Shown here: one piece after another, positions 1 through 11,108 of the stretch
Layout: every line of letters begins with the position of its first letter
Numbering within the stretch: position 1 is the stretch's first letter
Assembly: GCA_045601345.1 (NCBI GenBank)
Contig: JAZRZL010000085.1
Span: 1-64,000, forward strand
Direction: 5' to 3'
Source: SVMC01 sp045601345
Lineage (GTDB): Bacteria; Bacillota; Clostridia; Oscillospirales; Oscillospiraceae
DNA length: 64,000 nucleotides
Position numbers and translations under genes: made by a program
Notes under the pieces: generated by a model
The model's database searches: none
Seen by the model: the letters and a program-made list of their open reading frames with translations, nothing else
What the model was told of the DNA's origin: nothing

Positions 1-146
1 GCTCAACAAGGAACAAAAGAACTTGACCCTGCTGTCCTACAGCTATTGTATCACGGGTAACTCAAAACCTGCTGATATTTGATTCAGTGTACTATGCAGA
101 TACACTCAAATCTTTCTGCAAATCTTATTATACGAGGAACAGATCT
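1..146. other. Upstream region of the giant surface protein
   Basis: A rightward reading frame open from the window edge stops at 80-82 (26 codons visible); it could be the tail of a gene outside the window but has no recognisable motif. A GAGGA ribosome-binding sequence at 134-138 precedes the ATG at 147. No convincing promoter was seen. Confidence 0.35.
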
Positions 147-3100
147 ATGAAAAAAGTCTCTCTGAGATTGCTCAGCATCCTTCTGACCATTGCCATGCTG
201 CTGTCCATGCTGCCTGCACAGGTCGTGCTTGCAGCGGATGTCCAGTCGGGCACCATCTCCAACAAGAGCCTTCTGGCAACGGTTGGCGGTCTGGGTCAGA
301 TTTCGTCGCTAAACATTGTCAACAACCCCAAGAACAACAACGGGGCAGACATCAACTTCCTGCTCCCCAACAACACCAGCCCCCAGAATAATACGGCACA
401 CCAGTGGGTCGGTGAAATGATCTTTGCCACCCGTACCAGCGATACCGCCGATTTCTCCAATGCCGGCGATTTCGTGGAAGTCGATACCAACCGCACGCTG
501 GCTGCCGGTGGCTCCACTACGGCCTCCAACATTGCCGCGAACAACCCCTATATCTCCCAGACCCAGGATGGCAACCAGATCACCGTGCAGATCAAGGGCA
601 TGGATCTGGATGCAGACACCGCCCGCGCCATCAAGGGCTTTGATGTCCAGTCTGTCTATGATATGCAGACCGAGGACGGCTCCCTGCTGTGGAGCATCAC
701 GCTGCAAAATACCAGCGAAAAGTACATTGAGTTCGGCGATGTGGGTCTGCCCATTCCCTGGAACAATAAGTACGCCTCCACCAGCGATACCTATAATAAC
801 CGCCTGACCGTTCATACCTTTGCAGGTGCTGACAGCGGCTATGCCTATGGCGTGCGCTGCTCCGGCGAAGGCAACTATGTGATCTTCACCCCGGTTCCCA
901 CCTCCGGTGCCAAGATCGAATATGTGGATAACTGGCTTGCCAGCAACAATGGCGTGACCGACAACCGTACCGGCAGCCTCTACAGCAACTGGTGCGCCGA
1001 TACCGGCGGATGGTATCCCGGCCTGAGCGTCTACTACATCCACTCCAAGGCCATCCACAAGACCGGCCGCAGCTACTTCACCGATGCTTCCAGCCTGATT
1101 CTGGCTCCCGGTGAGAGCAAGACCTATCAGTTCAAGTTCTCCGCTGTCCGTGCAGGTGACAACGACCCGCAGGAGAGCGCTGCAAGTGCAAACAATGCCT
1201 CCGAATCCATCGAAGAGCGCGAAACCAACTTCCGCTCCATCCTCTATCGCTCCGGCATGATTGATGCCATTGCCATTCCCTCCTTCCAGACCGCCATCAA
1301 CATGGATACCCTGATCGACCTCCACTATGATGATTCGATCATCAGCGACCTCAAGCTCGATATCCAGTGCGTCCATGAGAATGACCCCTTCGATACGGCG
1401 CATATTCCCAATGCCACCTCCTCCAAGGTCAATAATTCCCGCACCGGTCTCGGCCTGCATGAGGCTACCGGCTATGAAGAAGCCATCACCCATGTCAAGG
1501 ATACGGTCGATGCGCGCGGTGAAAAGCACCACATCTACAAGCTGAACTTTAGCTGCATCGGCAACAACAGCCTGCGTGTGGACTACAAGCTGGACTGCAA
1601 CGGCGAAAAGCAGGATAAGTTCACTGAATTTGAATTTAATGTCTTGGCTGAGCTTGACAAGCTGATGGACACCCATGCCAACTTCATGGCAACGACCACG
1701 CAGGATAATGATCCTGCCAGCGCCACCTACGGCATCTACAGCGACTGGTATTTTGCCAGTGGCCGTGACAGCAACCAGAAGTCCCACTGGGGCGACGACT
1801 GGAGCCATGATAATGTCAACTTCATGGCAATGAAGAACTATCTCAATCCCGACCCCGAGCAGATCGCCTCTTTGGAGCGTTATCTGATCGACTTCATGTG
1901 GAATAACTACATGAAGAACACGCATTCCAACTTTACGGTTGCCAACTATCTGTCCGCTTCCGGCATTTATGGCACCAGCTCCAGCCCCTATACCCGTACC
2001 TTCTCCGAGGTTATGGAAGCTACCGCCTTCTTTAATATGTACCGCATTGAGAAGGCCTACCCCGATCTGATGGAGTACCGCGAAAGCCCGACCTACTATC
2101 TGGAAAAGGCCTACGGCATCTACTATAACCGTGCAGGTTCCGGCACCACCGGCTACTACGGCGAACAGCAGATTCCCGACATGATTGAGGCACTCTACGC
2201 CGAGGGCATGACCACCCAGGCCAATAACCTCAAGAATAAGTTTGCCAAGACCAAGGGCACCAATATCGTCAAGGCCAGCTATCCCTATGGCTCTGAGTTC
2301 GAGTACGATAACACCGGTGAAGAGGGTGCCTACTCCGCAGCCAAGGCACTCAAGACCTATTATCCTGAGGACTCCAACGCCTCCCGCTCCATGGCTGCCA
2401 TGAGCAAGACCAACAAGAAGACCCGCGCCATGCGCGGTATGCAGCCCACCTGGTACCAGTATGCTGACCCCGTCTTCCGCGGCGGTGAAAGCTGGTGGAA
2501 CTTCCAGTACACTGCCTCTCTGGCAGGCTTCATCATGGATGACTACCTGCGCTACGAGGCAGATGGCGTGGATGATTCCAGCGCATGGGCAGAGCGCCTG
2601 AGCTACGGCGCAAAGCTTTCCAACTTCAATGCTGTCAACATGGGTCAGATTTCCCAGAACTATGTTGGCTCCGTGAGCTGGCGCTACAATATGTACAAGG
2701 GCGGCTACGGTGCCATGAACGTCAATGACGGCGGCACCCGCGTCATGAACAATGGCTGGCAGGACTTCTCCGGCGAATCCGATGAAGGTCTGTACGGTTC
2801 CCTGCTGAGCATCAGCTCTGACGTAGCCAACGATGCCGTATTCGGTCTGGTAGGCTACGGCTGCTCCGTCACCAAGGATGGCGACACCTATTCCATCGTC
2901 CCCAAGGACGGTGTCGGCAAGCGCATCAACCTGATTGATGAAAAGATTTTCCTTGAATCCGTACAGGATGCCATCACCGCTGCTGAAATCTCCGAGGACG
3001 GCAGCATGAAGCTGACGCTTGATGGCTATGTCGATGAAGCCCACACCGCTTCCATCGTGCTTGATGGCGCAGGCATCGGCGACGGCTACTATGAATATGC

Positions 3101-6100
3101 ACTCAACGGCGAACGCGTCGGTCAGTGCTACGTCAGCGGCAACAAGGGCACCATCGCACTCACCGTAGAGGGCGAAGCACCCGTTGTTGAAATCACCGCT
3201 CTGGAAAATGGCGAAAATGAAGCCCCCTCCGCAACCATCAGCACCGACCTTAGCGAGCTTCAGGCCATCGTTCCCTTCGAGCTGAAGGCCACTGCCTATG
3301 ATGACGGCGCACCCGTCGGCAGCTCCATCAGCTATCAGTGGGAGGTTGCCACCGATGTAGAAGGCGGCAAGCTGACCCTCTCCGCTCCCAACGCTTATGT
3401 TACCAATGCTGTTGCCAACAAGGCAGGCACCTACACCGTGACCCTCACCGTCAGCGACGGCGAGAAGGAAAACAAGGTCGTCAAGGAGCTTGTCATTGGC
3501 GAAGCACCCGAGCGCACTGCACCGGTGATCCATGCGCTCACCGGCAAGCCGACGGCCTCCAACCCCTCCGTTGCCGAGCTGGCAGTGGATGCCTCTGCGG
3601 ATGCATTCTATGCCGGAACTCTGGCCTATGAATGGAGCATCAAGTCCGCACCTGAGGGTGCAAACGCAAGCATCGCCTCTACCAACAGCGCACAGGCCAA
3701 GCTGCTGGTCGATCAGCCGGGTGAATACACCGTGCAGATCAAGCTGACCGATGCCGACAAGGTTACCGTGGAAGACCTCAAGGTCGTCTTCGGCAATGAG
3801 GCTGACGGCTATCAGCGCACGAAGAACGTCATCACGCTCGTAGGCACAGCCCCCGTGCTGCCCAAGAGCGCCGAAGTCATCACTGCTGCCGGAACCGTTG
3901 CCACCGCAGAGGTTATCTGGGACGCTGTTGACGAAGCCAAGTATGCTTCTGTCGGCTCCTTCCTTGCAACCGGCACGGCTGACAGTGCCAAGGTTGCCGC
4001 AAAGGTTTATGTGGTCAACGGTGTCTCCACCAACATTGCGCCGCTTGCCACTGCCACGGCAATCATCAACTCCGTCAATGACCTGGGCGGCGTTGCCGGC
4101 CTGAATGACGGCTACACGCCCTCCTCCTCCAGCGATACCAGCCACGGTGCATGGCACAACTGGCTGGGCGAACAGGCCGGTACGGCTTGGGTGCAGTACA
4201 CCTGGTCTGAGCCTTATGTCATCGACAAGACCGAAGCCTACTATTTCCGTGATGGCAACGGCAACTTCCTGCCGAAGGATGCCAAGTACGAATACCGCAA
4301 TGAAGCGGGCGAATGGGTCGAGCTTCCCAATGCCTCCGGCATGGGTGTTGAGCGCAATACCTTCAATGTCACGACCTTTGATCCTATCTATACCACAGCC
4401 ATCCGTATGACCATGAACCCCGCCACCCTTGGCTGCGGCGTTCTGGAATGGAGAGTCTACGGCTATACGCTGGATAAGGCTGCTCTCAACAGTGCCATCA
4501 GCGCTGCCGAGGCACTGAAATCCGATGCCGTTCTGGCTGAAGCCATCGCAGATGCAAAGGCCACCCTCAATACCGCTGCCGATCAGGCTGCCATCAATGC
4601 CGCCGCTGAGCTGCTCAATAGCTATGTCACCCTCCGCAAGGCTCTGGATGCAGCCCAGACAACGGATGATGGTATCTACGGCGAATGCGGTCAGTATGTT
4701 CTGACCGATGCCATCGCTGCCGCACGCGCAGGATACGAGAAGGATGCAGCCACGGCTGCCGACCTGAGTGCTGCTGCCGCTACTCTGAATACCGCAGTTT
4801 CCGGTGCCAATAATGTCCTGAATGCCCTCAAGGCACTCAAGGCCACCATTACCTCCGCCTCTGCCCTGTCCGCGGATGAAAATCTCACCGCTGCCATTGC
4901 CAATGCACAGCGTACCCTCGATACCCAGTCCGGCGATGCAGCCGCCCTCCAGGCTGCAAATAATCTCCTGAATGCAGCGATCAACCTCAAGAAGGCTATT
5001 GATACTGCTGAAGCAACGAATCTGGACAACTATGTTGCCGAAGCCGGTGCACAGCGTGATGCCCTCGTTGCTGATGCAAAGGCCGCCTTTGCCGCAGGTC
5101 TGAGCGACCAGTCCGCACTGGAGAAGGCTGCGGCTGCACTGAATGCAGGCATCAAGGGTCTGCGCCGCTGTGTCGGTCTCGAAGCCAGCGCTACTGCCGC
5201 TGTCTCCGTAGCCGGTTCCTCCACGCCGGTTGCCTCCAACCGTGCCGCCCTCAATGATGATGCCTATGGCACCAGCTCCTATTACAATGATCTGGAAGGT
5301 CTGGCCCTCTATCATTCTCAGGGCACCAACACCTCCAGCAATACCATCACCTACACCTGGGAAGATCCCGTCACCATCCGTGGCTGTGATGTCTTCTTCT
5401 GGTACAACGGTACCCGTGGAAACACCAGCAGCAGCCAAATCCGCTTCCCGAACAGCTACAGCTTTGAATACCTCGATCCTCTGACCGGAACCTATAAGTC
5501 TGTTAACAATGCTTCCGGCTATGGTCGCGTGGCAGACGATTTCAACCTGACCCAGTTTGACGAAGTCACCACCAAGTCCCTGCGCATGACCATCACCAAG
5601 TCCAGCCGCTACGGCATCGGTGTGCAGGAGTGGAAGGTTTACGGCGAAGTCTATGATCCCGAAACCGCCGTCAATGCAGCACCCGTTGCTAACGCCTCCG
5701 CAACCGTCTCCAAGTTCAGCATTGCCCTCAATGGCAGCTATACCGATGATGGCAAGCCCTTCGGCGCACCCATCACCTGCCAGTGGGCACTGGATTCCGC
5801 ACCTGAGGGCGCAGAAATCATTCTGAAGAATGCCGACAGCGCCAATGCTACCTTCTATGCCTCCAAGCCCGGTGACTACAGCTTCACCCTCACCGTCAGC
5901 GATACCGACAAGCAGGGCACAGCCAGTGTCACCGCAACCATCGTTGCAGACGCAGGCGGCATCCTCGGCTCTGACGTTGCACCGAGCGCAACCAGTGTCG
6001 AATCCGACTATACCTCCTCCTGGGAGAATCTGGAAGGTATCAACAATGTGGCCTTTGAGCCGACCAGCTCCAATGTGGGCACCGGTCAGGGCTGGGGCAA

Positions 6101-9100
6101 CTGGAGCCAGAGTGTCGGCAGTGAGCACTATGTCGGCTACATCTGGAAGGAAGCTGTCACCATCGGTGCAGCAGATATCTACTGGTACGATGATGGCGGC
6201 GGAACGCAGGTTCCCAGCGCCTACCGTATGCAGTATAAGGATGACGCAGGCCAGTGGAAGGATGTCACCATCAACACGCCTGTTGCCTCCGCAGTTGCCA
6301 AGAATAAGTACAACCGCGTGGACTTCAATACCGTAACCACCAAGCAGCTCCGCCTGTATATGACCGTTAAATCCGGTGCGGCTGCCAACGGTATCTACCG
6401 CTTCAAGCTCTATCCCATCCTGAATGTCGCTTCCATTGAGAATATCTCTCTGGAAACCGATGCCGGTGTTGTTCCCACCCTGCCCGCCACCGTGGCCTGC
6501 GAGAATGTGGACGGCACCAAGGGCAAGGTCTCTGTGATCTGGAATGACCTGACTGCCGATATGCTCCATACCAGCAGCGTAAGCGTCAAGGGCATTAACC
6601 CCGATACCGGCCTTATCTCCACCGCTGCCATCCGTGTCATCGGTGCCTATGAGCCTGCCGATGATGTGATCGCCCTGATTGATGCCATCGGCGAAGTCAC
6701 GCTCGAAAGCGCTGACGCGATTGCAGCAGCCAGAGCAGCCTATGAAGCTCTGGATGATGAGCAGAAGGCAAAGGTCACCAATTATCAGCTTCTGGTCGAT
6801 GCAGAAGCCGCTCTGGAAGAGCTGAATCAGCCCGAAAAGGTCACCTACGAAGCCATTTCCAAGCTGTCTGACCTCAATGCAGACGACACCTATGTGATCG
6901 TTGCATGGCGCTACTTCGGCGGCAGTGATTCCGACACCTTCCATGGCTATGTCCTCACCGATGCCGCTAACGGCTCCCTGCGTGCCCCCACCGAGGATCA
7001 GTACGCCACCGTCAGCCCCGCTGAGAACTTTGCTGATACTGCCCTTTGGAAGATCACGCCTGTGGAAGGCGGCTACAGCATCCAGAATGTCGGTACCAGC
7101 AAGTACATCGGCACGGCACTGCCCGCAGCCTCCGATACGCCCGTGGCCTTGAGCGCCGCAGAGGGCGAATGCAACGGCTGCCACAACTTTGCCTTTGCCA
7201 GCCAGAATAAGAGTATCCGCTATTCCGGCACCTCCGGCACCTTCACCTTCGGCGCCAGCGCCCCGGCAAGGGAAGTTACCCGCGGCAATGCCTGCAACCT
7301 GACCATTTACCGTGTGGTCGGCGGCAGCGAGCCGGTAGTGGACTACACGCACAAGCTGATTGCCCTGTCTGACTTCCAGTGGGGCTCCCATACCGACTAT
7401 CAGGACAATCCCAGAACCATCCTCACCAAGATGGCGGACGATGGCGTATCCGGCGTGGAGCTGGGTCTGCTGTGCGGCGACTTCGTAGACGGCTCTGTTT
7501 ACGAAGACGGCTCCGATACCAGTATGTCCACCATGACCGAGCGCTTTGCCCAGATCAAGGGCTATATCACCGACCAGTGGTCTGATGCCCAGTTCCTTGC
7601 TATCCAGGGCAACCATGATGCTTCTGCTTGGGTGAAGAACGGTACCCTTGATGCAACCGGCCCCTATGAATATGAGGATTACATCGTCTACATGATCAAT
7701 GAGGATGACTTCCCCTGGTGGCAGGCTGGCTACTCCAGCTACTCCGATACCGTGGTTTGCAAGGCCGCAGTAGAGAAGACCGCCGCTGATTTGGATGCTT
7801 ACCTGACCGATCTGGTCGAGGAAGGCAACGAGAAGCCCATCATCATTGCGACCCACGTGCCTATGCACTGGACCAGCAGAACCACCACCGCCGCAGGCTG
7901 GTGGAGCGACAATATCTACGCCAAGACCCTCTTTGATGTGGTCAATGAAGCAGCCCTGTATCAGGATATCATCTTCCTGTTCGGCCACAACCACTCCGAA
8001 GGCTATGCCGATGCCTATCCCGAGGGCGGCAGCGTCAACCTGTTCGTTCCCGGCGATACCATCCGCATCCCCGATGGCCGTGTAGCAAGCGGCGGCAACT
8101 ATACCGAAGAGATCATCAACTTCGTCTATACCAATGCCGGCTACTGCGCTTACACGCACGCCAACTTCAATCCCAGCGTCAGCACCATCTCCCTGCTGAC
8201 CATCACGCCCACCGAGGTAGAGATCGAAAAGTATTCTCCCGATGGACTTTATCCCTCCGCATCCTATACGCTCGTTCGCGGCCAGAAGGGCAAGGTCGAG
8301 CCTCGCGTGACCATTGCTTCTGTGGAGAACCCCGTCACCAGAAGAGAAGAAGCCACCGAGACCTTCCGTGCCACCCTGAAGCACGGCACCGATGCTGTTT
8401 ACACCTGGACGACCGACAATGCCGATGTAGTTTCCTTCGCCTCCGGCGCTGACAGCGCAGAGGCAGTCGTGACCTATGTTGGCGGCGGCGATGCCATCAT
8501 CACCTGCACCGTACAGTGCACCGATGAGGAAGGCGAACAGAAGACCGTCGTGGCACAGTATGCTGTGAGCGTCAAGGCCAAGGTTCAGCCCACCGACGAC
8601 ACCAGCTATGTGCAGGTCACCGATCTCAGCAAGCTTTCCGCAACCGGTAAGTACCTGATCGTCCTGTGGCGCTACTTCGGCGGCTCCGAGTCCGATTCCT
8701 ACAATGGCTATGTCTTCCATAGCGAGAACAACGGCAGCCTCCGTGCACCCACCGAGGATGAATACGCAACCGTCACCGGTGAGTTCAATGAGAATGCCTA
8801 CTGGAACATCCTGCCCGTGGCAGGCGGCTGGAAGCTGAAGAATGTCGGCACCGGCAAGTACCTGTCCACCATTCCCGCCAATGCAGATGAAGCGGGCGCA
8901 AGAGTCTTCACGATTGCTGCCGGTACCTGCAATGGTGCAGAAAACTTTGCCATCGGCGATGCCAGCAGCGCCATCCGCTATTCCAACTCCAGCGGCACCT
9001 TCGGCTACAGCTCCACCGGCGTAGAAGAAGAAGCCGGACGCGCATGGGCTGCCAATGCGACCATCTATGAGGTGGTCGGCAGTGCCGAGATTGATTTCAG

Positions 9101-10976
9101 CGCACTGGATGCTGCTGTGAATGCAGCCGCCGTGCTGGTTGAAGAAGCTTATACCCCGGCCTCCTGGGCAGTATTTGCTGCCGCACTGGCCGAAGCACTC
9201 CGCGTTTCCGATCTGGCTGCTCCCGAGCAGGCACAGGTCGATGCAGCCGCTTCTGCACTGACCGATGCCATGAATGCCCTTGTCACCGCAGCAGGTGGCG
9301 CAGAGGCTCTGATTGCCGCCATCGGTGAGATCACGAAGGACGCAAAGGCACAGATTGATGCTGCCCGCGCTGCCTACGATGCTCTGAGCGACGAGCAGAA
9401 GGGCGAAGTCTCCAACGCTGCCGATCTGGAAGCTGCCGAGAATGCCTATGCTGAGCTGCTGGATGCCTATATCACGCTCTATGCCGCCATTGCCAATGCA
9501 CAGAAGCTGCCCGAGGCAGACTATAGCGCCGATAGCTGGGCAAAGCTTGCTGCCGCACTCGAAGCTGCCGAGAAGGCAAGCGACCGCACCGACCTGAACC
9601 TTGCCGCTGTCCATGCAGCCGCAGATGCTGTTACCGAGGCCGCAAAGGCACTCGTGGGCAAGGGTATTGAGGTCAAGGCACAGATTGCCGCCATTGGCGA
9701 GGTCACGCTGGAAAGCAAGGCCGCCATCGAAGCTGCAAGAGCTGCCTACAATGCACTGAGCACCGCACAGAAGGCTCTGGTTGACAATTATGTTGTCCTG
9801 CGCCGTGCAGAAATCGCCTATGAGAATCTGTTCGAAGTACCTTATGTGAACAAGAGCGCTCTGAAGGCCGCCATCCAGGCAGTGGATGCACTTGCAGCCG
9901 ATGACTTCACCGCTCCTTCCTGGTCTGCCCTTAATGCAGAGTGCGCTTCCGGCGCAGTGGTGCTGGCACTTGAGGATGCAACGCAGGCACAGGTTGACGA
10001 AGCTACCGCAGCAATTGATGCTGCCATGAAGGCACTGGTCGGCAACGAAGTGGCTGTCATTGCCCAGATCGCCGCCATCGGTGATGTCACTGCCGAGAGT
10101 GAAGCTGCCATTGCCGCTGCAAGAGCTGCATTTGAAGCTCTCAGCCCCGCACGTCAGGCAAGAGTTTACAACTATCCCGACCTCTGCCAGGCCGAAGAGG
10201 ACTTTGCAAACCTGAGCGCAGAATCCGATGTGGACTACAGTGCCCTTTATGCTGCCATCGAGGCTGCTGAAGCCCTGAACGCTAAGGGCTATACCGCCGA
10301 GAGCTGGCAGGCTGTTGCCGATGCTCTGGCCGCTGCCCGCAAGGCGCTTAGCTCTGAGAGCCAGACCAATGTGGATGCCGCTGCCGCTGCACTGGATAGC
10401 GCCATTGCCGCGCTGAAAGCAGACTGCCCGAGCAGCCAGTATGTCGATGTCCCCGCAGAAGGCGACTGGGCACACGCCGGCATTGACTACTGCGTGCTGA
10501 ACGGCCTCATGCAGGGCTACAGCGAGACCAAGTTCGTGCCGAACGATGTTGTCACCCGCGCACAGCTCGTGACCATCCTCTACCGCGCCGCAGGCGAACC
10601 TGAGGTCACGGTTTCCGGCACATTTGCCGATGTTCCCGCCGAAACGTGGTACACTGAAGCCATCGAATGGGCTGCCGCCAACGACATTGTCAACGGCAAG
10701 AGCGAAGGCGTGTTCGATCCCATGGGCAAGGTCACCCGCGAGCAGATCGCTGCCATCCTCTATCGCTATGCCGGTTCCCCAGATGTGGAAGGCGAACTGG
10801 CATTCCCCGATACCGATGAGGTCAGCAACTACGCAACCGATGCCATGCTTTGGGCTGTCAATGAAGGCATCATCAACGGCGTAGCCGATCCCAAGCACCC
10901 GATCATGCTTGAGCCTAAGGCAGCTGCAACCCGCGCCCAGATTGCAACCATCATCATGCGCTATCTGGAGAAATAA
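147..10976 (+). CDS. Giant SLH-anchored surface protein with a metallophosphoesterase domain
   Basis: A 3609-residue exported protein. The ATG at 147 is chosen over the upstream ATG at 87 because it has a GAGGA site and begins a signal peptide (Lys-Lys, hydrophobic core, Ala-x-Ala cleavage near residue 29). Approximate order: N-terminal ~950 residues resembling DUF5695; Ig/PKD-like domains (nt 3210-3800); Big_4-like strand (3830-4020); discoidin-like (F5/8 C) domains near 4030-4470, 5170-5660 and 5970-6420; FIVAR-like helical repeats (4480-5160); a module at 6842-7320; a calcineurin-like phosphoesterase with GDF (about 7477), GNHD (about 7609) and GHNH (about 7984) metal-ligand motifs; a second copy of the module (8600-9080); more FIVAR-like repeats (9100-10430); three SLH domains (10437-10970). 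SLH domains bind cell-wall polymers, so the protein should be surface-displayed. Discoidin, FIVAR and DUF5695 parts suggest glycan binding or processing; the substrate is unknown. Confidence 0.9.
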   Translation: MKKVSLRLLSILLTIAMLLSMLPAQVVLAADVQSGTISNKSLLATVGGLGQISSLNIVNNPKNNNGADINFLLPNNTSPQNNTAHQWVGEMIFATRTSDTADFSNAGDFVEVDTNRTLAAGGSTTASNIAANNPYISQTQDGNQITVQIKGMDLDADTARAIKGFDVQSVYDMQTEDGSLLWSITLQNTSEKYIEFGDVGLPIPWNNKYASTSDTYNNRLTVHTFAGADSGYAYGVRCSGEGNYVIFTPVPTSGAKIEYVDNWLASNNGVTDNRTGSLYSNWCADTGGWYPGLSVYYIHSKAIHKTGRSYFTDASSLILAPGESKTYQFKFSAVRAGDNDPQESAASANNASESIEERETNFRSILYRSGMIDAIAIPSFQTAINMDTLIDLHYDDSIISDLKLDIQCVHENDPFDTAHIPNATSSKVNNSRTGLGLHEATGYEEAITHVKDTVDARGEKHHIYKLNFSCIGNNSLRVDYKLDCNGEKQDKFTEFEFNVLAELDKLMDTHANFMATTTQDNDPASATYGIYSDWYFASGRDSNQKSHWGDDWSHDNVNFMAMKNYLNPDPEQIASLERYLIDFMWNNYMKNTHSNFTVANYLSASGIYGTSSSPYTRTFSEVMEATAFFNMYRIEKAYPDLMEYRESPTYYLEKAYGIYYNRAGSGTTGYYGEQQIPDMIEALYAEGMTTQANNLKNKFAKTKGTNIVKASYPYGSEFEYDNTGEEGAYSAAKALKTYYPEDSNASRSMAAMSKTNKKTRAMRGMQPTWYQYADPVFRGGESWWNFQYTASLAGFIMDDYLRYEADGVDDSSAWAERLSYGAKLSNFNAVNMGQISQNYVGSVSWRYNMYKGGYGAMNVNDGGTRVMNNGWQDFSGESDEGLYGSLLSISSDVANDAVFGLVGYGCSVTKDGDTYSIVPKDGVGKRINLIDEKIFLESVQDAITAAEISEDGSMKLTLDGYVDEAHTASIVLDGAGIGDGYYEYALNGERVGQCYVSGNKGTIALTVEGEAPVVEITALENGENEAPSATISTDLSELQAIVPFELKATAYDDGAPVGSSISYQWEVATDVEGGKLTLSAPNAYVTNAVANKAGTYTVTLTVSDGEKENKVVKELVIGEAPERTAPVIHALTGKPTASNPSVAELAVDASADAFYAGTLAYEWSIKSAPEGANASIASTNSAQAKLLVDQPGEYTVQIKLTDADKVTVEDLKVVFGNEADGYQRTKNVITLVGTAPVLPKSAEVITAAGTVATAEVIWDAVDEAKYASVGSFLATGTADSAKVAAKVYVVNGVSTNIAPLATATAIINSVNDLGGVAGLNDGYTPSSSSDTSHGAWHNWLGEQAGTAWVQYTWSEPYVIDKTEAYYFRDGNGNFLPKDAKYEYRNEAGEWVELPNASGMGVERNTFNVTTFDPIYTTAIRMTMNPATLGCGVLEWRVYGYTLDKAALNSAISAAEALKSDAVLAEAIADAKATLNTAADQAAINAAAELLNSYVTLRKALDAAQTTDDGIYGECGQYVLTDAIAAARAGYEKDAATAADLSAAAATLNTAVSGANNVLNALKALKATITSASALSADENLTAAIANAQRTLDTQSGDAAALQAANNLLNAAINLKKAIDTAEATNLDNYVAEAGAQRDALVADAKAAFAAGLSDQSALEKAAAALNAGIKGLRRCVGLEASATAAVSVAGSSTPVASNRAALNDDAYGTSSYYNDLEGLALYHSQGTNTSSNTITYTWEDPVTIRGCDVFFWYNGTRGNTSSSQIRFPNSYSFEYLDPLTGTYKSVNNASGYGRVADDFNLTQFDEVTTKSLRMTITKSSRYGIGVQEWKVYGEVYDPETAVNAAPVANASATVSKFSIALNGSYTDDGKPFGAPITCQWALDSAPEGAEIILKNADSANATFYASKPGDYSFTLTVSDTDKQGTASVTATIVADAGGILGSDVAPSATSVESDYTSSWENLEGINNVAFEPTSSNVGTGQGWGNWSQSVGSEHYVGYIWKEAVTIGAADIYWYDDGGGTQVPSAYRMQYKDDAGQWKDVTINTPVASAVAKNKYNRVDFNTVTTKQLRLYMTVKSGAAANGIYRFKLYPILNVASIENISLETDAGVVPTLPATVACENVDGTKGKVSVIWNDLTADMLHTSSVSVKGINPDTGLISTAAIRVIGAYEPADDVIALIDAIGEVTLESADAIAAARAAYEALDDEQKAKVTNYQLLVDAEAALEELNQPEKVTYEAISKLSDLNADDTYVIVAWRYFGGSDSDTFHGYVLTDAANGSLRAPTEDQYATVSPAENFADTALWKITPVEGGYSIQNVGTSKYIGTALPAASDTPVALSAAEGECNGCHNFAFASQNKSIRYSGTSGTFTFGASAPAREVTRGNACNLTIYRVVGGSEPVVDYTHKLIALSDFQWGSHTDYQDNPRTILTKMADDGVSGVELGLLCGDFVDGSVYEDGSDTSMSTMTERFAQIKGYITDQWSDAQFLAIQGNHDASAWVKNGTLDATGPYEYEDYIVYMINEDDFPWWQAGYSSYSDTVVCKAAVEKTAADLDAYLTDLVEEGNEKPIIIATHVPMHWTSRTTTAAGWWSDNIYAKTLFDVVNEAALYQDIIFLFGHNHSEGYADAYPEGGSVNLFVPGDTIRIPDGRVASGGNYTEEIINFVYTNAGYCAYTHANFNPSVSTISLLTITPTEVEIEKYSPDGLYPSASYTLVRGQKGKVEPRVTIASVENPVTRREEATETFRATLKHGTDAVYTWTTDNADVVSFASGADSAEAVVTYVGGGDAIITCTVQCTDEEGEQKTVVAQYAVSVKAKVQPTDDTSYVQVTDLSKLSATGKYLIVLWRYFGGSESDSYNGYVFHSENNGSLRAPTEDEYATVTGEFNENAYWNILPVAGGWKLKNVGTGKYLSTIPANADEAGARVFTIAAGTCNGAENFAIGDASSAIRYSNSSGTFGYSSTGVEEEAGRAWAANATIYEVVGSAEIDFSALDAAVNAAAVLVEEAYTPASWAVFAAALAEALRVSDLAAPEQAQVDAAASALTDAMNALVTAAGGAEALIAAIGEITKDAKAQIDAARAAYDALSDEQKGEVSNAADLEAAENAYAELLDAYITLYAAIANAQKLPEADYSADSWAKLAAALEAAEKASDRTDLNLAAVHAAADAVTEAAKALVGKGIEVKAQIAAIGEVTLESKAAIEAARAAYNALSTAQKALVDNYVVLRRAEIAYENLFEVPYVNKSALKAAIQAVDALAADDFTAPSWSALNAECASGAVVLALEDATQAQVDEATAAIDAAMKALVGNEVAVIAQIAAIGDVTAESEAAIAAARAAFEALSPARQARVYNYPDLCQAEEDFANLSAESDVDYSALYAAIEAAEALNAKGYTAESWQAVADALAAARKALSSESQTNVDAAAAALDSAIAALKADCPSSQYVDVPAEGDWAHAGIDYCVLNGLMQGYSETKFVPNDVVTRAQLVTILYRAAGEPEVTVSGTFADVPAETWYTEAIEWAAANDIVNGKSEGVFDPMGKVTREQIAAILYRYAGSPDVEGELAFPDTDEVSNYATDAMLWAVNEGIINGVADPKHPIMLEPKAAATRAQIATIIMRYLEK

Positions 10977-10986
10977 TTTCATAACC

Positions 10987-11020
10987 ACCTGCATAGCGGC
11001 ATAGCCGCCGCTATGCAGGT
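10987..11020. terminator. Hairpin after the giant gene
   Basis: A perfect 14-bp inverted repeat (10987-11000 with 11007-11020) with a 6-nt loop sits 10 bases after the stop codon. It is followed by an A-rich rather than T-rich stretch, so it may protect the 3' end or act with the next hairpin. Confidence 0.6.
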
Positions 11021-11036
11021 AATAACCAAAAAAGAG

Positions 11037-11070
11037 AAGTTCGGAAACACATTTTCAGGTTTCCGAACTT
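11037..11070. terminator. Shared bidirectional terminator hairpin
   Basis: A 12-bp inverted repeat (11037-11048 with 11059-11070) lies between the convergent giant gene and ricT. It has TTCATTTTA after it on the plus strand and an A-rich/T-rich flank on the other side, so it could end transcription from both directions. Confidence 0.7.
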
Positions 11071-11108
11071 CATTTTACAGGACGAGTTGTGCGTTATTGA
11101 CTTAGTGG

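Noticed and set aside
309..10994. A 3561-codon leftward frame opposite the giant gene
   Set aside because: It has no stops because the giant gene avoids TTA, CTA and TCA codons. It has no start signal, is rich in Cys/Gly/Ile in a way typical of antisense frames, and has no domain.
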